Assembly: GCF_013433315.1 (NCBI RefSeq)
Contig: NZ_WXVV01000033.1
Coordinates: 1-64,000, forward strand
DNA length: 64,000 nucleotides
Direction: 5' to 3'
Source: Pseudomonas crudilactis
GTDB taxonomy: Bacteria; Pseudomonadota; Gammaproteobacteria; Pseudomonadales; Pseudomonadaceae
Below the pieces are notes generated by a model. The model had not been told where the DNA came from. It searched no databases and was given only the letters and a program-made list of their open reading frames with translations. Positions within the stretch are counted from its first letter, which is position 1. Each line of letters starts with the position of its first letter. The position numbers and the translations under genes are program-made. Shown here in pieces: positions 25,857 to 35,165 of the stretch.

Positions 25857-27793
25857 CAGAAGCGGTACGTGTAGCGCACTTCGGAGGTGAACGGACGGCC
25901 GAGGTTGTCGACATTGCTCGAACGGCTGGTGACGTAATCGCGGTCGAACAGGTTTTCCATCAGCAGGCTCACGCGGTGTTGGTGGGCGTTGTCGAGGTAG
26001 CGATAAGCGTCGGCGTCGACCACCGAATAGTTGCCGTATTCAACCTGTTTCGAACTGGTGATGTCGCGTATGTAGCGGATCGCGCCGCCGGCACCCCACA
26101 GGCGATTTTCCGATTCATAACCCATGCGTGAACGGGCGAAGAAGCTCGGGATGTCATTGATGGTCGCCCCCGTGCGCGATTCGGTGAGGTTGCGGGTCAT
26201 GTCCGCTTGCAGGCTCCACTGATCGTTGAGCGCCAGTTTCGCGTCAGCCTCGAAACCGCGCATGCGCACCAGGCCTTCACCGTTGACCCACTGAATGCCG
26301 TCGAGGGTGATCAGGTCGTCGATCTTGCGTTTGAACAGGGTCACGCTGGCGCTGAATTCGCGATCCAGCAGAAAGCCTTTGTAGTCGACACCCAATTCCG
26401 CGTTGCGGCTTTTTTCCGGTTTCAGATTGCGATTGCCGATCTCGTCGCCCGGTTCATTGACGAACAGTTGCTCGGCGTTCGGCAGTTTGTAAGCGCTGCC
26501 GTATTGGCCGCGCACCGACCAATTGTCGTTGAGGTCATACAGCGAAGTGAGCATGCCAACGGTGGCACCGTCGCCGCCGCTCATGGCTTCGTGGCGCACA
26601 CCGATGCTTGGATGCCAGTCGGGCAGAGCGTCGATCTGCGGGCGCAGTTGCGTGTAGAACGCATGGGCTTCGGCCTTGTCGTTATCGATGATCAGTACAT
26701 CGTCCTGGCCCTTGAACCATTGATTGTCGGTGCCAAACACCAGCACATGGCCGCCGGGCAATTCAGCCTTGCCTTCGGCCTGCACACCCCAATCGGTGAA
26801 GCCCCAATAGTCGTTGTGATTGATGACTTTGGTGCCGCCACCGGCGACGTTGTTGACCCGCGTGTAGCGCGTGTCCCAGTCGTTGACATGGCCTTTGACG
26901 AAGTAGCTCAGGCGCTCGTTGATGTTTTGCTCGAACGTCGCGGTGGCGATCTGCTGCACGCGGTCGTTGGTGGTCGTGTGATTGTCGACCGGGCGGGCGA
27001 AATCGAGGTTGGCGTCGGCGTATTGGTAGAACAGTTCCAGCCGCGAATCATCGCCGAACGACTGAATGGCCTTGCCGCCGAAGGTGGTGACTTCGTAGGC
27101 ACGGTTCTTCTCGCTGACGTTTTTCATGTCACGGTTGCGATACGGCTGGTAACCGTCGGAGACGTTGTGGCTGACGTACGCCAGCAAGCCGAGATCGCCG
27201 AAACCGTTGCTGAAGATATTCTCGACCCGAGCGTCTTCGCTGGTGCCGCCAAAGCTATCCACGCCCAGGTTCACTTCGCCGGAGGCTTTGCGGCTCTGCG
27301 GGCTGCGGGTGACGATGTTGATCACCCCCGACACCGCTTGGGTGCCGAACAACAGGCTCTGGCCACCTTTGAGCACTTCGATGCGTTCGATGGCGTTGGC
27401 CGGCAGGGTGTCCAGATACAGGCCGCCGTACAGGCGATTGTTCAGTCGCACACCGTCGAGCAGGATCAGCGTGTCGTCGTTGCGCCCGCCGAGCAGCGAA
27501 TAAGTGCCGTAGTCGAACGGACCGTTTTTCGGCGCGACGTACAGGCCGGGAATGAACATCTGCATGACACGGCTGACATCGGCGCTCGGACCGGCGCGCT
27601 CGATCTGCTCGCGGCTGACGATCTCGACCTTGCTGCCGAACCTGGCCATGTCGGCGACAGTGGTCGATTCCACTGACGGTGCAGAAACGATTTGCTGATT
27701 GAGTTCCAGCGGCGTGTCGTCGGCCAGTAGCAGCGGGCTGAACAGGCAGCCAAGGAACAGGGTTGGAGCACAAGTGTTGAAAGGTCGAATCAT
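25856..27793 (-). CDS. TonB-dependent receptor, probable cobalamin (BtuB-like) receptor
   Basis: A 645-residue outer-membrane receptor with signal peptide (FLGCLFSPLLLA). The plug domain is at about residues 45-155 (TTVADMARFGSKVEIVSREQIERAG, LLGGRNDDTLILLDGVRLNN, IERIEVLKGGQSLLFG), followed by the beta barrel ending RPFTSEVRYTYRF with C-terminal Phe. A cobalamin riboswitch precedes it, so it is expected to take up B12 or a related corrinoid in a TonB-dependent way and be shut off when B12 is plentiful. The open frame runs back to 27961 through the riboswitch, but ATG 27793 starts the signal peptide. Confidence 0.88.
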   Translation of the reverse strand: MIRPFNTCAPTLFLGCLFSPLLLADDTPLELNQQIVSAPSVESTTVADMARFGSKVEIVSREQIERAGPSADVSRVMQMFIPGLYVAPKNGPFDYGTYSLLGGRNDDTLILLDGVRLNNRLYGGLYLDTLPANAIERIEVLKGGQSLLFGTQAVSGVINIVTRSPQSRKASGEVNLGVDSFGGTSEDARVENIFSNGFGDLGLLAYVSHNVSDGYQPYRNRDMKNVSEKNRAYEVTTFGGKAIQSFGDDSRLELFYQYADANLDFARPVDNHTTTNDRVQQIATATFEQNINERLSYFVKGHVNDWDTRYTRVNNVAGGGTKVINHNDYWGFTDWGVQAEGKAELPGGHVLVFGTDNQWFKGQDDVLIIDNDKAEAHAFYTQLRPQIDALPDWHPSIGVRHEAMSGGDGATVGMLTSLYDLNDNWSVRGQYGSAYKLPNAEQLFVNEPGDEIGNRNLKPEKSRNAELGVDYKGFLLDREFSASVTLFKRKIDDLITLDGIQWVNGEGLVRMRGFEADAKLALNDQWSLQADMTRNLTESRTGATINDIPSFFARSRMGYESENRLWGAGGAIRYIRDITSSKQVEYGNYSVVDADAYRYLDNAHQHRVSLLMENLFDRDYVTSRSSNVDNLGRPFTSEVRYTYRF

Positions 27794-27899
27794 TGTCTTC
27801 TCGAAAAGGATCTTCGCAGAAGAGCATGCAGGAGAAGGCATCGCGCACAGCCAATACCGGCCCATGCCCGCCCACCGCAGGATTTTGCCAAACAGCATT

Positions 27900-28080
27900 T
27901 CAGGCCGGTCTCCGGGCTCGCGCGTATCGAGGCTTTCACCTTCCCATGGCCGAGTGGCCACAGTGGTCTGTCGAAAGCATCACGCGCATACCGTTGCGGG
28001 GGCAGCACCGGACTTGTTCGAAAAGAACGTACCGGTTTCCCGTTTCACCCCATGCACGGCGGCATGGGACACCTGAAACA
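27900..28080 (-). ncRNA. Cobalamin riboswitch
   Basis: On the minus strand the region contains the class I cobalamin (B12) aptamer blocks in order: a 5' paired segment starting near 28078 (TTCAGGTGTCCCATGCC), then GCTGCCCCCGCAACGGTA (near 27990-28010), CACTG...GGGAAGG, and the 3' B12-box GAGCCCGGAGACCGGCCTG at 27919-27901. The TonB receptor gene starts 107 bases downstream. Binding of adenosylcobalamin should repress the receptor-ferredoxin-binding-protein operon. Confidence 0.95.
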
Positions 28081-28136
28081 GGGCGGCATCTGAACATCCG
28101 ACGGGCGGTTCGTCAATGTGGCAAGCAACGGGGGGG

Positions 28137-29030
28137 CTATTGGATGCGTTCCAGAGCGGCAAACTGGCCACTCAACCACGTATAAAGCTGAGACACCGCC
28201 GGGCTGATCTGCTTGCGATGCGGGCACACCAGACTCAACGGTGAGGCATTGCCGGGGAAATCCTTCAGCAGCACGATCAGTCGCCCTGCGATCACGTCTG
28301 CACTGACGTCCAGCCAGGATTTGTTGGCGATGCCTTCGCCGCTCAACGCCCAGCGGCGCACGACGTCGGCGTCGTCGCTGAACATCGGTCCCGAGACCTG
28401 GATCGTTTCACTGCCCAGGCTCCACTTGTCGTAGACCCGGCCACCTTGCTGGTAGAGCAGGCAAGGGTGGTTGTGCAGATCGTCCGGTGTTTGCGGGTAT
28501 CCGTGGCGCTCCACGTATTCCGGTGCGGCGACCAGCACCCGCCGGTTCCACGGTGCCAACGGCAGCGCCACGTAGTTGGCATCCTCATTCGAGCCGTATC
28601 GAATCGCCACGTCTACCGGGTCGCGAAACAAGTCTGCGATCTGGTCCGACAGAGAAAATCGCAAGGTCAGCTCCGGGTGCTGGCGGCGAAACAGCGTAAG
28701 CCACGGCAGCAAAATGTTGCGCCCCAGATCTGACGGCGCCGTCACTTGCAGCACACCGCGCAACGTGGCGTTTTCACCGCGCAGGTTTTCCTGGCCTTGC
28801 TTGAGCGCCTCCAGCACCGAGTGGGCGGTGGGCAAGTATTGCTCGCCCTCGGCGGTTAATCGCAGGCTGCGGGTGGTGCGCGCAAACAGGCGCACGTCGA
28901 GTTCACGCTCCAGACGCTTGATCGCCGCGGCAACCTGACCGGGCAATAAATCGGCCTCGAGGGCGGCAGCGGTGAAGCTGCCCAGCGCGGCGCTGCGGGT
29001 GAACAAACCAAGATCATCAATGCGGATCAT
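28137..29030 (-). CDS. LysR-family transcriptional regulator
   Basis: A 297-residue LTTR. HTH at residues 1-60 (MIRIDDLGLFTRSAALGSFTAAALEADLLPGQVAAAIKRLERELD), then effector-binding domain with RGVLQVTAPSDLGRNILLPWL and PVDVAIRYG. The frame runs to 29114, but ATG 29030 is preceded by AGGAG and begins the HTH. It is divergent from the quinone-reductase-like gene at 29141; an inverted repeat overlies its ribosome site. It likely controls the reductase genes to its right. Confidence 0.9.
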   Translation of the reverse strand: MIRIDDLGLFTRSAALGSFTAAALEADLLPGQVAAAIKRLERELDVRLFARTTRSLRLTAEGEQYLPTAHSVLEALKQGQENLRGENATLRGVLQVTAPSDLGRNILLPWLTLFRRQHPELTLRFSLSDQIADLFRDPVDVAIRYGSNEDANYVALPLAPWNRRVLVAAPEYVERHGYPQTPDDLHNHPCLLYQQGGRVYDKWSLGSETIQVSGPMFSDDADVVRRWALSGEGIANKSWLDVSADVIAGRLIVLLKDFPGNASPLSLVCPHRKQISPAVSQLYTWLSGQFAALERIQ

Positions 29031-29049
29031 TTTCACTCCTGCAGTGAAA
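29031..29049. promoter_or_regulatory. Putative LysR operator overlapping the regulator's ribosome site
   Basis: TTTCACT, five bases, AGTGAAA is a perfect inverted repeat of T-N11-A type lying immediately upstream of the LysR start codon and covering its Shine-Dalgarno sequence. Binding there could give autorepression and control of the divergent gene. Confidence 0.5.
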
Positions 29050-29140
29050 GTGTTGGCCCATTCTGCTGGTTTTTCTTTGTGTCTGGGAAGTCGAAGATGG
29101 CGGCAAGTGAGCACATCAGCTCTTCAGACAGCGAGTTTCC

Positions 29141-30148
29141 ATGAAAGCCATCACCTTCACCCAACACGCTTTGCCCATTGAAGATCCGCAATCGTTGCAG
29201 GACATCGACCTGCCGGTGCCGACTCCCGGCCCACGGGATTTGCTCGTAGAAGTTCGTGCGGTGTCGGTCAATCCGGTCGATACCAAAGTGCGCGCCGGCA
29301 CTTTCACCAAAGAACCGAAAATCCTCGGCTGGGATGCCGCCGGCATCGTCCGCGAGATCGGGGCTGAAGTGACGCTGTTTCAGCCTGGCGACGAAGTGTT
29401 CTACGCAGGCTCCCTTGCCCGCACCGGCAGTTATAGCGAATTTCACTTGGTGGACGAGCGAATCGTCGGGCACAAACCGCGTTCGTTAAGTGCGGCGGAT
29501 GCGGCGGCATTGCCGTTGACGTCGATCACCGCCTGGGAGTTGTTGTTCGACCGTCTCGGTGTCAGCGAAGGTTCAGGGCAGGGCAAGTGCCTGTTGATCA
29601 CGGGTGCAGCGGGCGGCGTCGGTTCGATGCTGGTGCAACTGGCCCGACAATTGACGCAGCTGACCGTCATCGGTACCGCCTCGCGGCAGGAAACGGCTGA
29701 CTGGGTCCGGCAGTTGGGCGCGCATCACGTCATCGATCACAGCAAGCCGCTGCTCGCACAGTTGCAGGCACTGGGCATCGACGAGGTCAGCCATGTCGCC
29801 AGCCTGACCCATACCGAGCAGCATTTTGCGCAGTTGATCGAAGTGCTTCGACCACAAGGGCGTCTGGGCGTGATCGACGATCCTGAATGCCTCGACGTGA
29901 TGCCGCTCAAGCGCAAGTCGCTGTCGCTGCACTGGGAGCTGATGTTCACCCGTTCGCTGTACGAAACCCCGGACATGATCGAGCAGCATCACCTGCTCAA
30001 TCGCGTCAGCGATCTGATTGACCAAGGCATTTTGAAAACGACTGTCGGTGAACATTTTGGCGCGATCAACGCGGCCAACATGCGCCGTGCCCATGCCTTG
30101 GTCGAGAGCGGCAAGGCCCGAGGCAAACTGGTGCTCGAAGGTTTCTGA
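29141..30148 (+). CDS. Zinc-type alcohol dehydrogenase / quinone oxidoreductase family
   Basis: A 335-residue MDR-superfamily enzyme: MKAITFTQHALPIEDPQSL, GroES-like part ILGWDAAGIVREIG, and NADPH motif LLITGAAGGVGSMLVQLARQL. It lacks the zinc ligands of alcohol dehydrogenases, so it is of the quinone oxidoreductase (ZADH) group and reduces quinones or enones with NADPH. It starts 111 bases from the divergent LysR gene, its probable regulator. Confidence 0.88.
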   Translation: MKAITFTQHALPIEDPQSLQDIDLPVPTPGPRDLLVEVRAVSVNPVDTKVRAGTFTKEPKILGWDAAGIVREIGAEVTLFQPGDEVFYAGSLARTGSYSEFHLVDERIVGHKPRSLSAADAAALPLTSITAWELLFDRLGVSEGSGQGKCLLITGAAGGVGSMLVQLARQLTQLTVIGTASRQETADWVRQLGAHHVIDHSKPLLAQLQALGIDEVSHVASLTHTEQHFAQLIEVLRPQGRLGVIDDPECLDVMPLKRKSLSLHWELMFTRSLYETPDMIEQHHLLNRVSDLIDQGILKTTVGEHFGAINAANMRRAHALVESGKARGKLVLEGF

Positions 30149-30196
30149 TTTCATTCATTCAGACGGGCCTGTACGCGGGCCGGTCAGGAGCAGCTC

Positions 30197-31369
30197 ATGC
30201 GTATGAAAAAGCTTTCTGCTGCATTGGCCATGGTCATGGCAGCGCCGTTCGCCCATGCAATCAGCGCCGTCGCGTTGCCGGCCAATGCCCCCGCCGACCG
30301 ATCGTTCGGCAAGCTCGAACAGGTCCATGCGTTCTATGACGCGATGCCCACCGGCGTGACCGTCACCGAAACCGGGCGAATCTTCGTCAACTTCCCGCGT
30401 TGGGGCGACAACGTGCCGTTCACCGTGGGCGAGATCCGCGACGGCAAAGTCGTGGCTTACCCGAACGCGGCGATCAACCAGGAAAACCTCAACGATCCCA
30501 GTGATGGTCTGATCAGCGTACAGAGCGTGGTGGCCGACGGGCGGGGCCGTGTCTGGTTGCTCGATACCGCCGCGCCGGGCTTCGCCGACCCAAAACCCAA
30601 AGGCGCGAAGCTGATCGCGGTGGACCTGGTCACCAACCAGATCGTCAAGCGTCTGGTGTTCCCGGACAACGTCATGTTGCCGAGCACCTACGTCAACGAC
30701 ATGCGTTTCGACTTTCGCACAGGCCCCGAGGGGACGGTCTATCTCACTGACTCGTCCCTGCGCGGGCCGGGCGCGATCATCGTCATGGACATCGCCAGCG
30801 GCAGTGCCATGCGCCGTTTGAGCGGTGTGCCGGCAACCTCGGTCGACCCGACGTTTGTCCCGGTGGTTGAAGGCCTGCCACTCACCGTTGAAAGTCCGGA
30901 CGGCAAGCGCAAACCGCTGGGCGTGGCCTCGGACGGCATCGCGCTGTCGGCGGACGGCAAGACGCTGTATTTCACACCGCTGTCGAGTCGGCACCTGTAT
31001 TCGGTGGCCACCGCGTTGCTGCGTGATGCCAACTTCAGTGAACAGCAACTGACGGCTGCCGTGCAGGATCTGGGGGAGAAGGGCGCGTCCGATGGTCTGG
31101 AGGCTGACGCCGCCGGCGCCATCTATGCCGGCGATTACGAGCACAACGCGATCCGCAAACGCCTGCCGGACGGCCAATGGCAAACGCTGGTCCACGACCC
31201 GCGTCTGCTCTGGCCAGACACATTGTCCATTGGCCCCGATGGCTATCTGTATTTCATCGCCAACCAGTTGCATCGCCAGGCGGCATTCCGTTCCGGGCAG
31301 GATCAGCGGCAAAAACCTTACAGCCTGATGCGCCTGAAGATCGACGCAGCGCCGGCGCCAACGCGCTGA
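30197..31369 (+). CDS. Yellow/major-royal-jelly-type beta-propeller protein
   Basis: A 390-residue exported protein with signal peptide (MKKLSAALAMVMAAPFAHA). The repeating beta-propeller blades carry the family hallmarks VFVNFPRWGDN-like (here IFVNFPRWGDN), SVQSVVADGRGRVWLLDT, and YVNDMRFDFRTGPEGTVYLTDS, with the late YFTPLSSRHLYSV. Bacterial members are annotated as L-dopachrome tautomerase-like or gluconolactonase-like. Substrate unknown. It follows the quinone reductase by 48 bases, fitting a role against oxidised phenolics. Confidence 0.85.
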   Translation: MRMKKLSAALAMVMAAPFAHAISAVALPANAPADRSFGKLEQVHAFYDAMPTGVTVTETGRIFVNFPRWGDNVPFTVGEIRDGKVVAYPNAAINQENLNDPSDGLISVQSVVADGRGRVWLLDTAAPGFADPKPKGAKLIAVDLVTNQIVKRLVFPDNVMLPSTYVNDMRFDFRTGPEGTVYLTDSSLRGPGAIIVMDIASGSAMRRLSGVPATSVDPTFVPVVEGLPLTVESPDGKRKPLGVASDGIALSADGKTLYFTPLSSRHLYSVATALLRDANFSEQQLTAAVQDLGEKGASDGLEADAAGAIYAGDYEHNAIRKRLPDGQWQTLVHDPRLLWPDTLSIGPDGYLYFIANQLHRQAAFRSGQDQRQKPYSLMRLKIDAAPAPTR

Positions 31370-31423
31370 TTTTCACGCTGCATTGAGTTCTGCGTTTTCA
31401 CTTTTCAGATCAGGAGTTCAATC

Positions 31424-32077
31424 ATGGATCTCGTTTCTCTGGCCAAGCGCCGATTCACCACAAAAGTTTTCGATGCCGACCGCAAGATTCCCAGGCACAC
31501 ACTGGAGTTGCTGCTGGAACAACTGCGCAACAGCCCGTCGTCGGTCAACTCCCAGCCTTGGCATTTCGTGGTTGCCGAGAGTGATCAGAGCCGGGCGCGA
31601 ATCGCCCACAGTACCCAGGGACCGTTCAGCTTCAATCAGCCAAAAATACTCAACGCGTCGCACGTCATCGTCTTTTGCACTCGCACGCATCTGCCGGAGG
31701 AATACCTGCAAGCGTTGCTGGCTCAGGAAGCCATGGACGGGCGTTTTCACAATGCCGAGGCGCGAGCAGGGCAGGAGCGTGGACGGCGCGGTTTTGTCGA
31801 TCTGCATCGCTTCGATCAGAAAGACCTGCAGCACTGGATGGAAAAACAGACCTATCTCGCGCTGGGCACATTGCTGCTGGGTGCCGCCTCGCTGGGTATC
31901 GACGCGACGCCGATGGAAGGTTTCGACAGCAAAGTCCTCGACAGTGAACTGGGCCTGCGCGAACAGGGCTTCACCAGTCTGGTCGTGGTGAGCCTGGGCT
32001 ATCACAGCAGCGAAGACTTCAACGCAGGCCTGCCCAAGTCCCGCTTGCCGTCACAGTCGCTGTTTACCTTTCTCTGA
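31424..32077 (+). CDS. Oxygen-insensitive NAD(P)H nitroreductase (NfsB-like)
   Basis: A 217-residue FMN nitroreductase: MDLVSLAKRRFTTKVFDADRKI, SPSSVNSQPWHFVVA with the FMN-contacting residues, and YLALGTLLLGAASLGIDATPMEGFD. The C-terminus LVVVSLGYHSSEDFN...KSRLP matches NfsB. It reduces nitroaromatics and quinones by two electrons. Located in the LysR-controlled run of reductases. Confidence 0.9.
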   Translation: MDLVSLAKRRFTTKVFDADRKIPRHTLELLLEQLRNSPSSVNSQPWHFVVAESDQSRARIAHSTQGPFSFNQPKILNASHVIVFCTRTHLPEEYLQALLAQEAMDGRFHNAEARAGQERGRRGFVDLHRFDQKDLQHWMEKQTYLALGTLLLGAASLGIDATPMEGFDSKVLDSELGLREQGFTSLVVVSLGYHSSEDFNAGLPKSRLPSQSLFTFL

Positions 32078-32104
32078 ATGCACCCGGTCCCAGGAGTATT
32101 GAAG

Positions 32105-32413
32105 ATGAGCCAGTCCACAGAAACATTGATCTCGATTGCCGTGCTCAAGGCCAGGTCAGGCCAGGAACAGGCCTTGAAACAAGGCTTGCTGGCGCTGGTT
32201 GAACCGACACGCGCAGAGCCGGGCAATCTCGACTATGTGTTGTTTGAACTGCGCGACCAGCGCGGCACGTTCTACATGCGTGAGGCCTTCAGGGATCAGG
32301 CGGCACTGGATGCACATTTCGCCATGCCTTACTTCAAGCGCTTTGCCGCCGCGGCGGATGAGCTGCTGGAGGAGCCGCTGCAACTGATATTTCTTGAGCA
32401 CGTCTCGAACTGA
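32105..32413 (+). CDS. Putative quinol monooxygenase (ABM domain)
   Basis: A 102-residue protein of the antibiotic-biosynthesis-monooxygenase (YgiN) fold: LISIAVLKARSGQEQALKQGL, then EPGNLDYVLFELRDQRGTFYMREAFRDQAALDAHFAMPYFKRF. YgiN-type proteins oxidise quinols and partner with quinone reductases. The ATG at 32105 has AGGAG upstream. It completes a set of quinone and electrophile enzymes at 29141-32413. Confidence 0.88.
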   Translation: MSQSTETLISIAVLKARSGQEQALKQGLLALVEPTRAEPGNLDYVLFELRDQRGTFYMREAFRDQAALDAHFAMPYFKRFAAAADELLEEPLQLIFLEHVSN

Positions 32414-32449
32414 TCCAGTCGTCCATTCAACCTGTCAGGGTGTTCTGCC

Positions 32450-35113
32450 ATGAAAGATACCGCGCAACGGCCAACCCACGGAACGCCGGTTCACGAAGAC
32501 ATCGATGCCATTGAAACCAACGAGTGGCTGGAAGCCCTGGCAGGTGTCGCGAAAGTCGGCGGCAGACCGCGCGTGCGGTTCTTGCTGCTGCGCCTGGCCG
32601 AGCAGGCCAGCCGTCTCGGCGTGCAAACGACGGCGAGAGCGTATTCGCTGTACCAGAACACCATCGCGCTCGAACAGCAGCCGGTTTATCCCGGGGATCT
32701 GGTGATGGAGGAGCGCATCACCTCGATCATTCGCTGGAACGCCTTGGCCATGGTGGCGAAGGCGAACAAGGCCTATGGCGAATTGGGCGGTCACATCGCC
32801 AGTTACGCCTCGGCGGCGGAAATTTTCGAGGTCGGCTTCAATCACTTTTTCCGTGCGGACAGCGAAGCCGGGCGGGGTGATCTGGTTTACTTCCAGGCGC
32901 ACTCTGCTCCCGGGGTGTACGCGCGGGCCTTTCTTGAAGGGCGTTTGCAGACGTCACAACTGGAGCGTTACCGGCAAGAAGTGAAGGGCGGCGGATTGTG
33001 TTCCTATCCGCATCCCTGGCTGATGCCCGACTTCTGGCAATTTCCCACGGGATCAATGGGGATTGGTCCGATCAATGCGATTTACCAGGCACGGTTCCTG
33101 CGGTATTTGCAGCATCGTGGGATCGCCTCGACGGAGGGGCGGCATGTCTGGGGCGTTTTTGGTGATGGCGAGATGGACGAGCCTGAGTCCATCGCGGCGC
33201 TTTCGCTGGCAGCGCGGGAGAGTCTCGACAACGTCACCTTCGTGATCAACTGCAATCTGCAGCGCCTCGACGGACCCGTACGCGGCAACGGGCAAATCGT
33301 TCAGGAACTGGAGTCACTGTTCAGCGGCGCCGGTTGGAATGTGATCAAGGTGTTGTGGGGTTCGGACTGGGACCCATTGTTTGCCCGCGATAACGGCCAT
33401 GCACTGTTACGCCACTTCGCCGGGATGGTGGATGGCGAGTACCAGAATCTGGGGGCCAATGACGGCGCGTATAACCGCAGCCATTTCTTCGACCAGGACC
33501 CACAGTTGCAGGCGTTGGTTGCAGACATGAGTCCGGAGCAGATCGATGCGTTGCGCCGCGGCGGTCACGACTTTCGCAAGCTGCATGCCGCGTTCGAGGC
33601 CGCGCGCAAGCACAAGGGCAGACCGACCGTGGTGCTCGCCAAAACCAAGAAAGGTTTCGGCATGGGCCAGATCGGCGAATCGCGCAACACCTCGCACCAG
33701 CAGAAAAAACTCGATATCGAGATGCTCAAGGCCTTCCGTGATCGTTTCGCCTTGCCGCTGGATGATGAGGCCGTGGCAGAAATGCGCTTCTACAAACCGG
33801 CCGACGACAGTCCCGAGCTGCGATATCTGCATCAGCAGCGACGGGCACTCGGCGGTTACCTGCCCAAGCGCAACGGTGTGGCTGCACCAATAGCAGTGCC
33901 ACCGCTCGACAGCTATGGCGGTTTTGCGCTGAAGGCCGATGAGCGTGAAAACTCGACGACCATGGCGGTGGTGCGACTGTTCACCCATCTGATCAAGGAC
34001 AAACAATTGGGGCCGCGCATTGTGCCGATTGTCGCCGATGAAGCGCGCACATTCGGCATGGCGAATCTGTTCCGGCAGATCGGGATTTATTCATCCGTCG
34101 GCCAGTTGTACGAGCCAGAAGATGCCGGCGCGCTGCTCTATTACAAGGAGTCAACCGACGGGCAACTGCTCGAAGAAGGCATCACCGAAGCCGGTGCGAT
34201 TTCTTCTTGGATCGCTGCGGCCACGTCCTACAGCGTCAATGGCGAGCCGATGCTGCCGTTCTACATCTACTACTCGATGTTCGGCTTTCAGCGCATTGGC
34301 GATCTGATCTGGGCAGCGGCCGACCAGCGCGCCAGAGGCTTTTTGATCGGCGCCACATCGGGGCGCACAACGCTGGCCGGTGAAGGACTGCAGCATCAGG
34401 ACGGTTCCAGTCAGTTGATGGCAGCCACTGTGCCTAACTGCCGCGCCTACGACCCGGCATTTGCCAGCGAGGCGGCGGTGATCATCGACCATGGCGCCCG
34501 GCGCATGCTTGAGCAGCAAGAGGATGAGTTCTATTACCTGACGGTAACCAACGAGAACTACGTTCAGGCCTCACTCGAGCCAGAGCAATACGCGGACGTG
34601 ATTCGCGGCATGCGCCTCTATGCCCGCTATGGCGAGGAGGTACCGGCGGTTCGTTTACTGGGTTCGGGAGCGATTCTGCGCGAGGTGATTGCTGCTGCGC
34701 ACATGCTGGATCAAGAGTGGCAAGTCAGCAACGAAGTGTGGAGCGTGACCAGCTTCTCCGAACTCGCCCGGGATGCCCGCGAGGTGCAGCGTCAGCAAGT
34801 GTTCGGCGGCGATGTCGAGTGCCAGAGTCACCTGCTGCATTGTCTGCCCGGTCACGCGCCAGTCGTGGCGGCCAGTGATTACGTGCGCGCCTATGCACAA
34901 TTGGTGGTGCCGTATTTACAGGCGCCGTGCATCTGCCTGGGCACCGACGGATTTGGACGCAGCGACACACGCGCGGAGTTGCGCAGCTTCTTTGAGGTGG
35001 ATCGCTATCACATCGTTTTGGCGGCGCTTGCTTCGGTCGATCCGCAGGCACATGCCCAGGCTCGGGTGAAATACGCCATCGACGCCGATGCCGAAGCTCC
35101 TTGGAACTGCTGA
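32450..35113 (+). CDS. Pyruvate dehydrogenase E1, homodimeric type (stand-alone paralogue)
   Basis: An 887-residue thiamine-diphosphate enzyme of the AceE family, the normal full length. Seen: AYSLYQNTIALEQQPVYPGDLVMEERITSIIRWNALAMV at the N-terminus, FPTGSMGIGPINAIYQARFLRYL, the ThDP motif GDGEMDEPES...NCNLQRLDGPVRGN, HDFRKLHAAFEAARKHKGRPTVVLAKTKKGFGMG and EGLQHQDGSSQLMA. It decarboxylates a 2-oxo acid and feeds an E2. No aceF follows, so this is a second copy. MdeB-like paralogues of Pseudomonas, acting on 2-oxobutyrate, are of this type; whether this is one cannot be told. Confidence 0.88.
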   Translation: MKDTAQRPTHGTPVHEDIDAIETNEWLEALAGVAKVGGRPRVRFLLLRLAEQASRLGVQTTARAYSLYQNTIALEQQPVYPGDLVMEERITSIIRWNALAMVAKANKAYGELGGHIASYASAAEIFEVGFNHFFRADSEAGRGDLVYFQAHSAPGVYARAFLEGRLQTSQLERYRQEVKGGGLCSYPHPWLMPDFWQFPTGSMGIGPINAIYQARFLRYLQHRGIASTEGRHVWGVFGDGEMDEPESIAALSLAARESLDNVTFVINCNLQRLDGPVRGNGQIVQELESLFSGAGWNVIKVLWGSDWDPLFARDNGHALLRHFAGMVDGEYQNLGANDGAYNRSHFFDQDPQLQALVADMSPEQIDALRRGGHDFRKLHAAFEAARKHKGRPTVVLAKTKKGFGMGQIGESRNTSHQQKKLDIEMLKAFRDRFALPLDDEAVAEMRFYKPADDSPELRYLHQQRRALGGYLPKRNGVAAPIAVPPLDSYGGFALKADERENSTTMAVVRLFTHLIKDKQLGPRIVPIVADEARTFGMANLFRQIGIYSSVGQLYEPEDAGALLYYKESTDGQLLEEGITEAGAISSWIAAATSYSVNGEPMLPFYIYYSMFGFQRIGDLIWAAADQRARGFLIGATSGRTTLAGEGLQHQDGSSQLMAATVPNCRAYDPAFASEAAVIIDHGARRMLEQQEDEFYYLTVTNENYVQASLEPEQYADVIRGMRLYARYGEEVPAVRLLGSGAILREVIAAAHMLDQEWQVSNEVWSVTSFSELARDAREVQRQQVFGGDVECQSHLLHCLPGHAPVVAASDYVRAYAQLVVPYLQAPCICLGTDGFGRSDTRAELRSFFEVDRYHIVLAALASVDPQAHAQARVKYAIDADAEAPWNC

Positions 35114-35165
35114 GCCTACACGTCGTGTGTCGCTTCTTTCATCAACCCACATCAGAGGCAGATCC

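Noticed and set aside
26207..27676. 489-codon plus-strand open frame
   Set aside because: Lies wholly antisense to the TonB receptor; low-complexity translation typical of GC-rich shadow frames.
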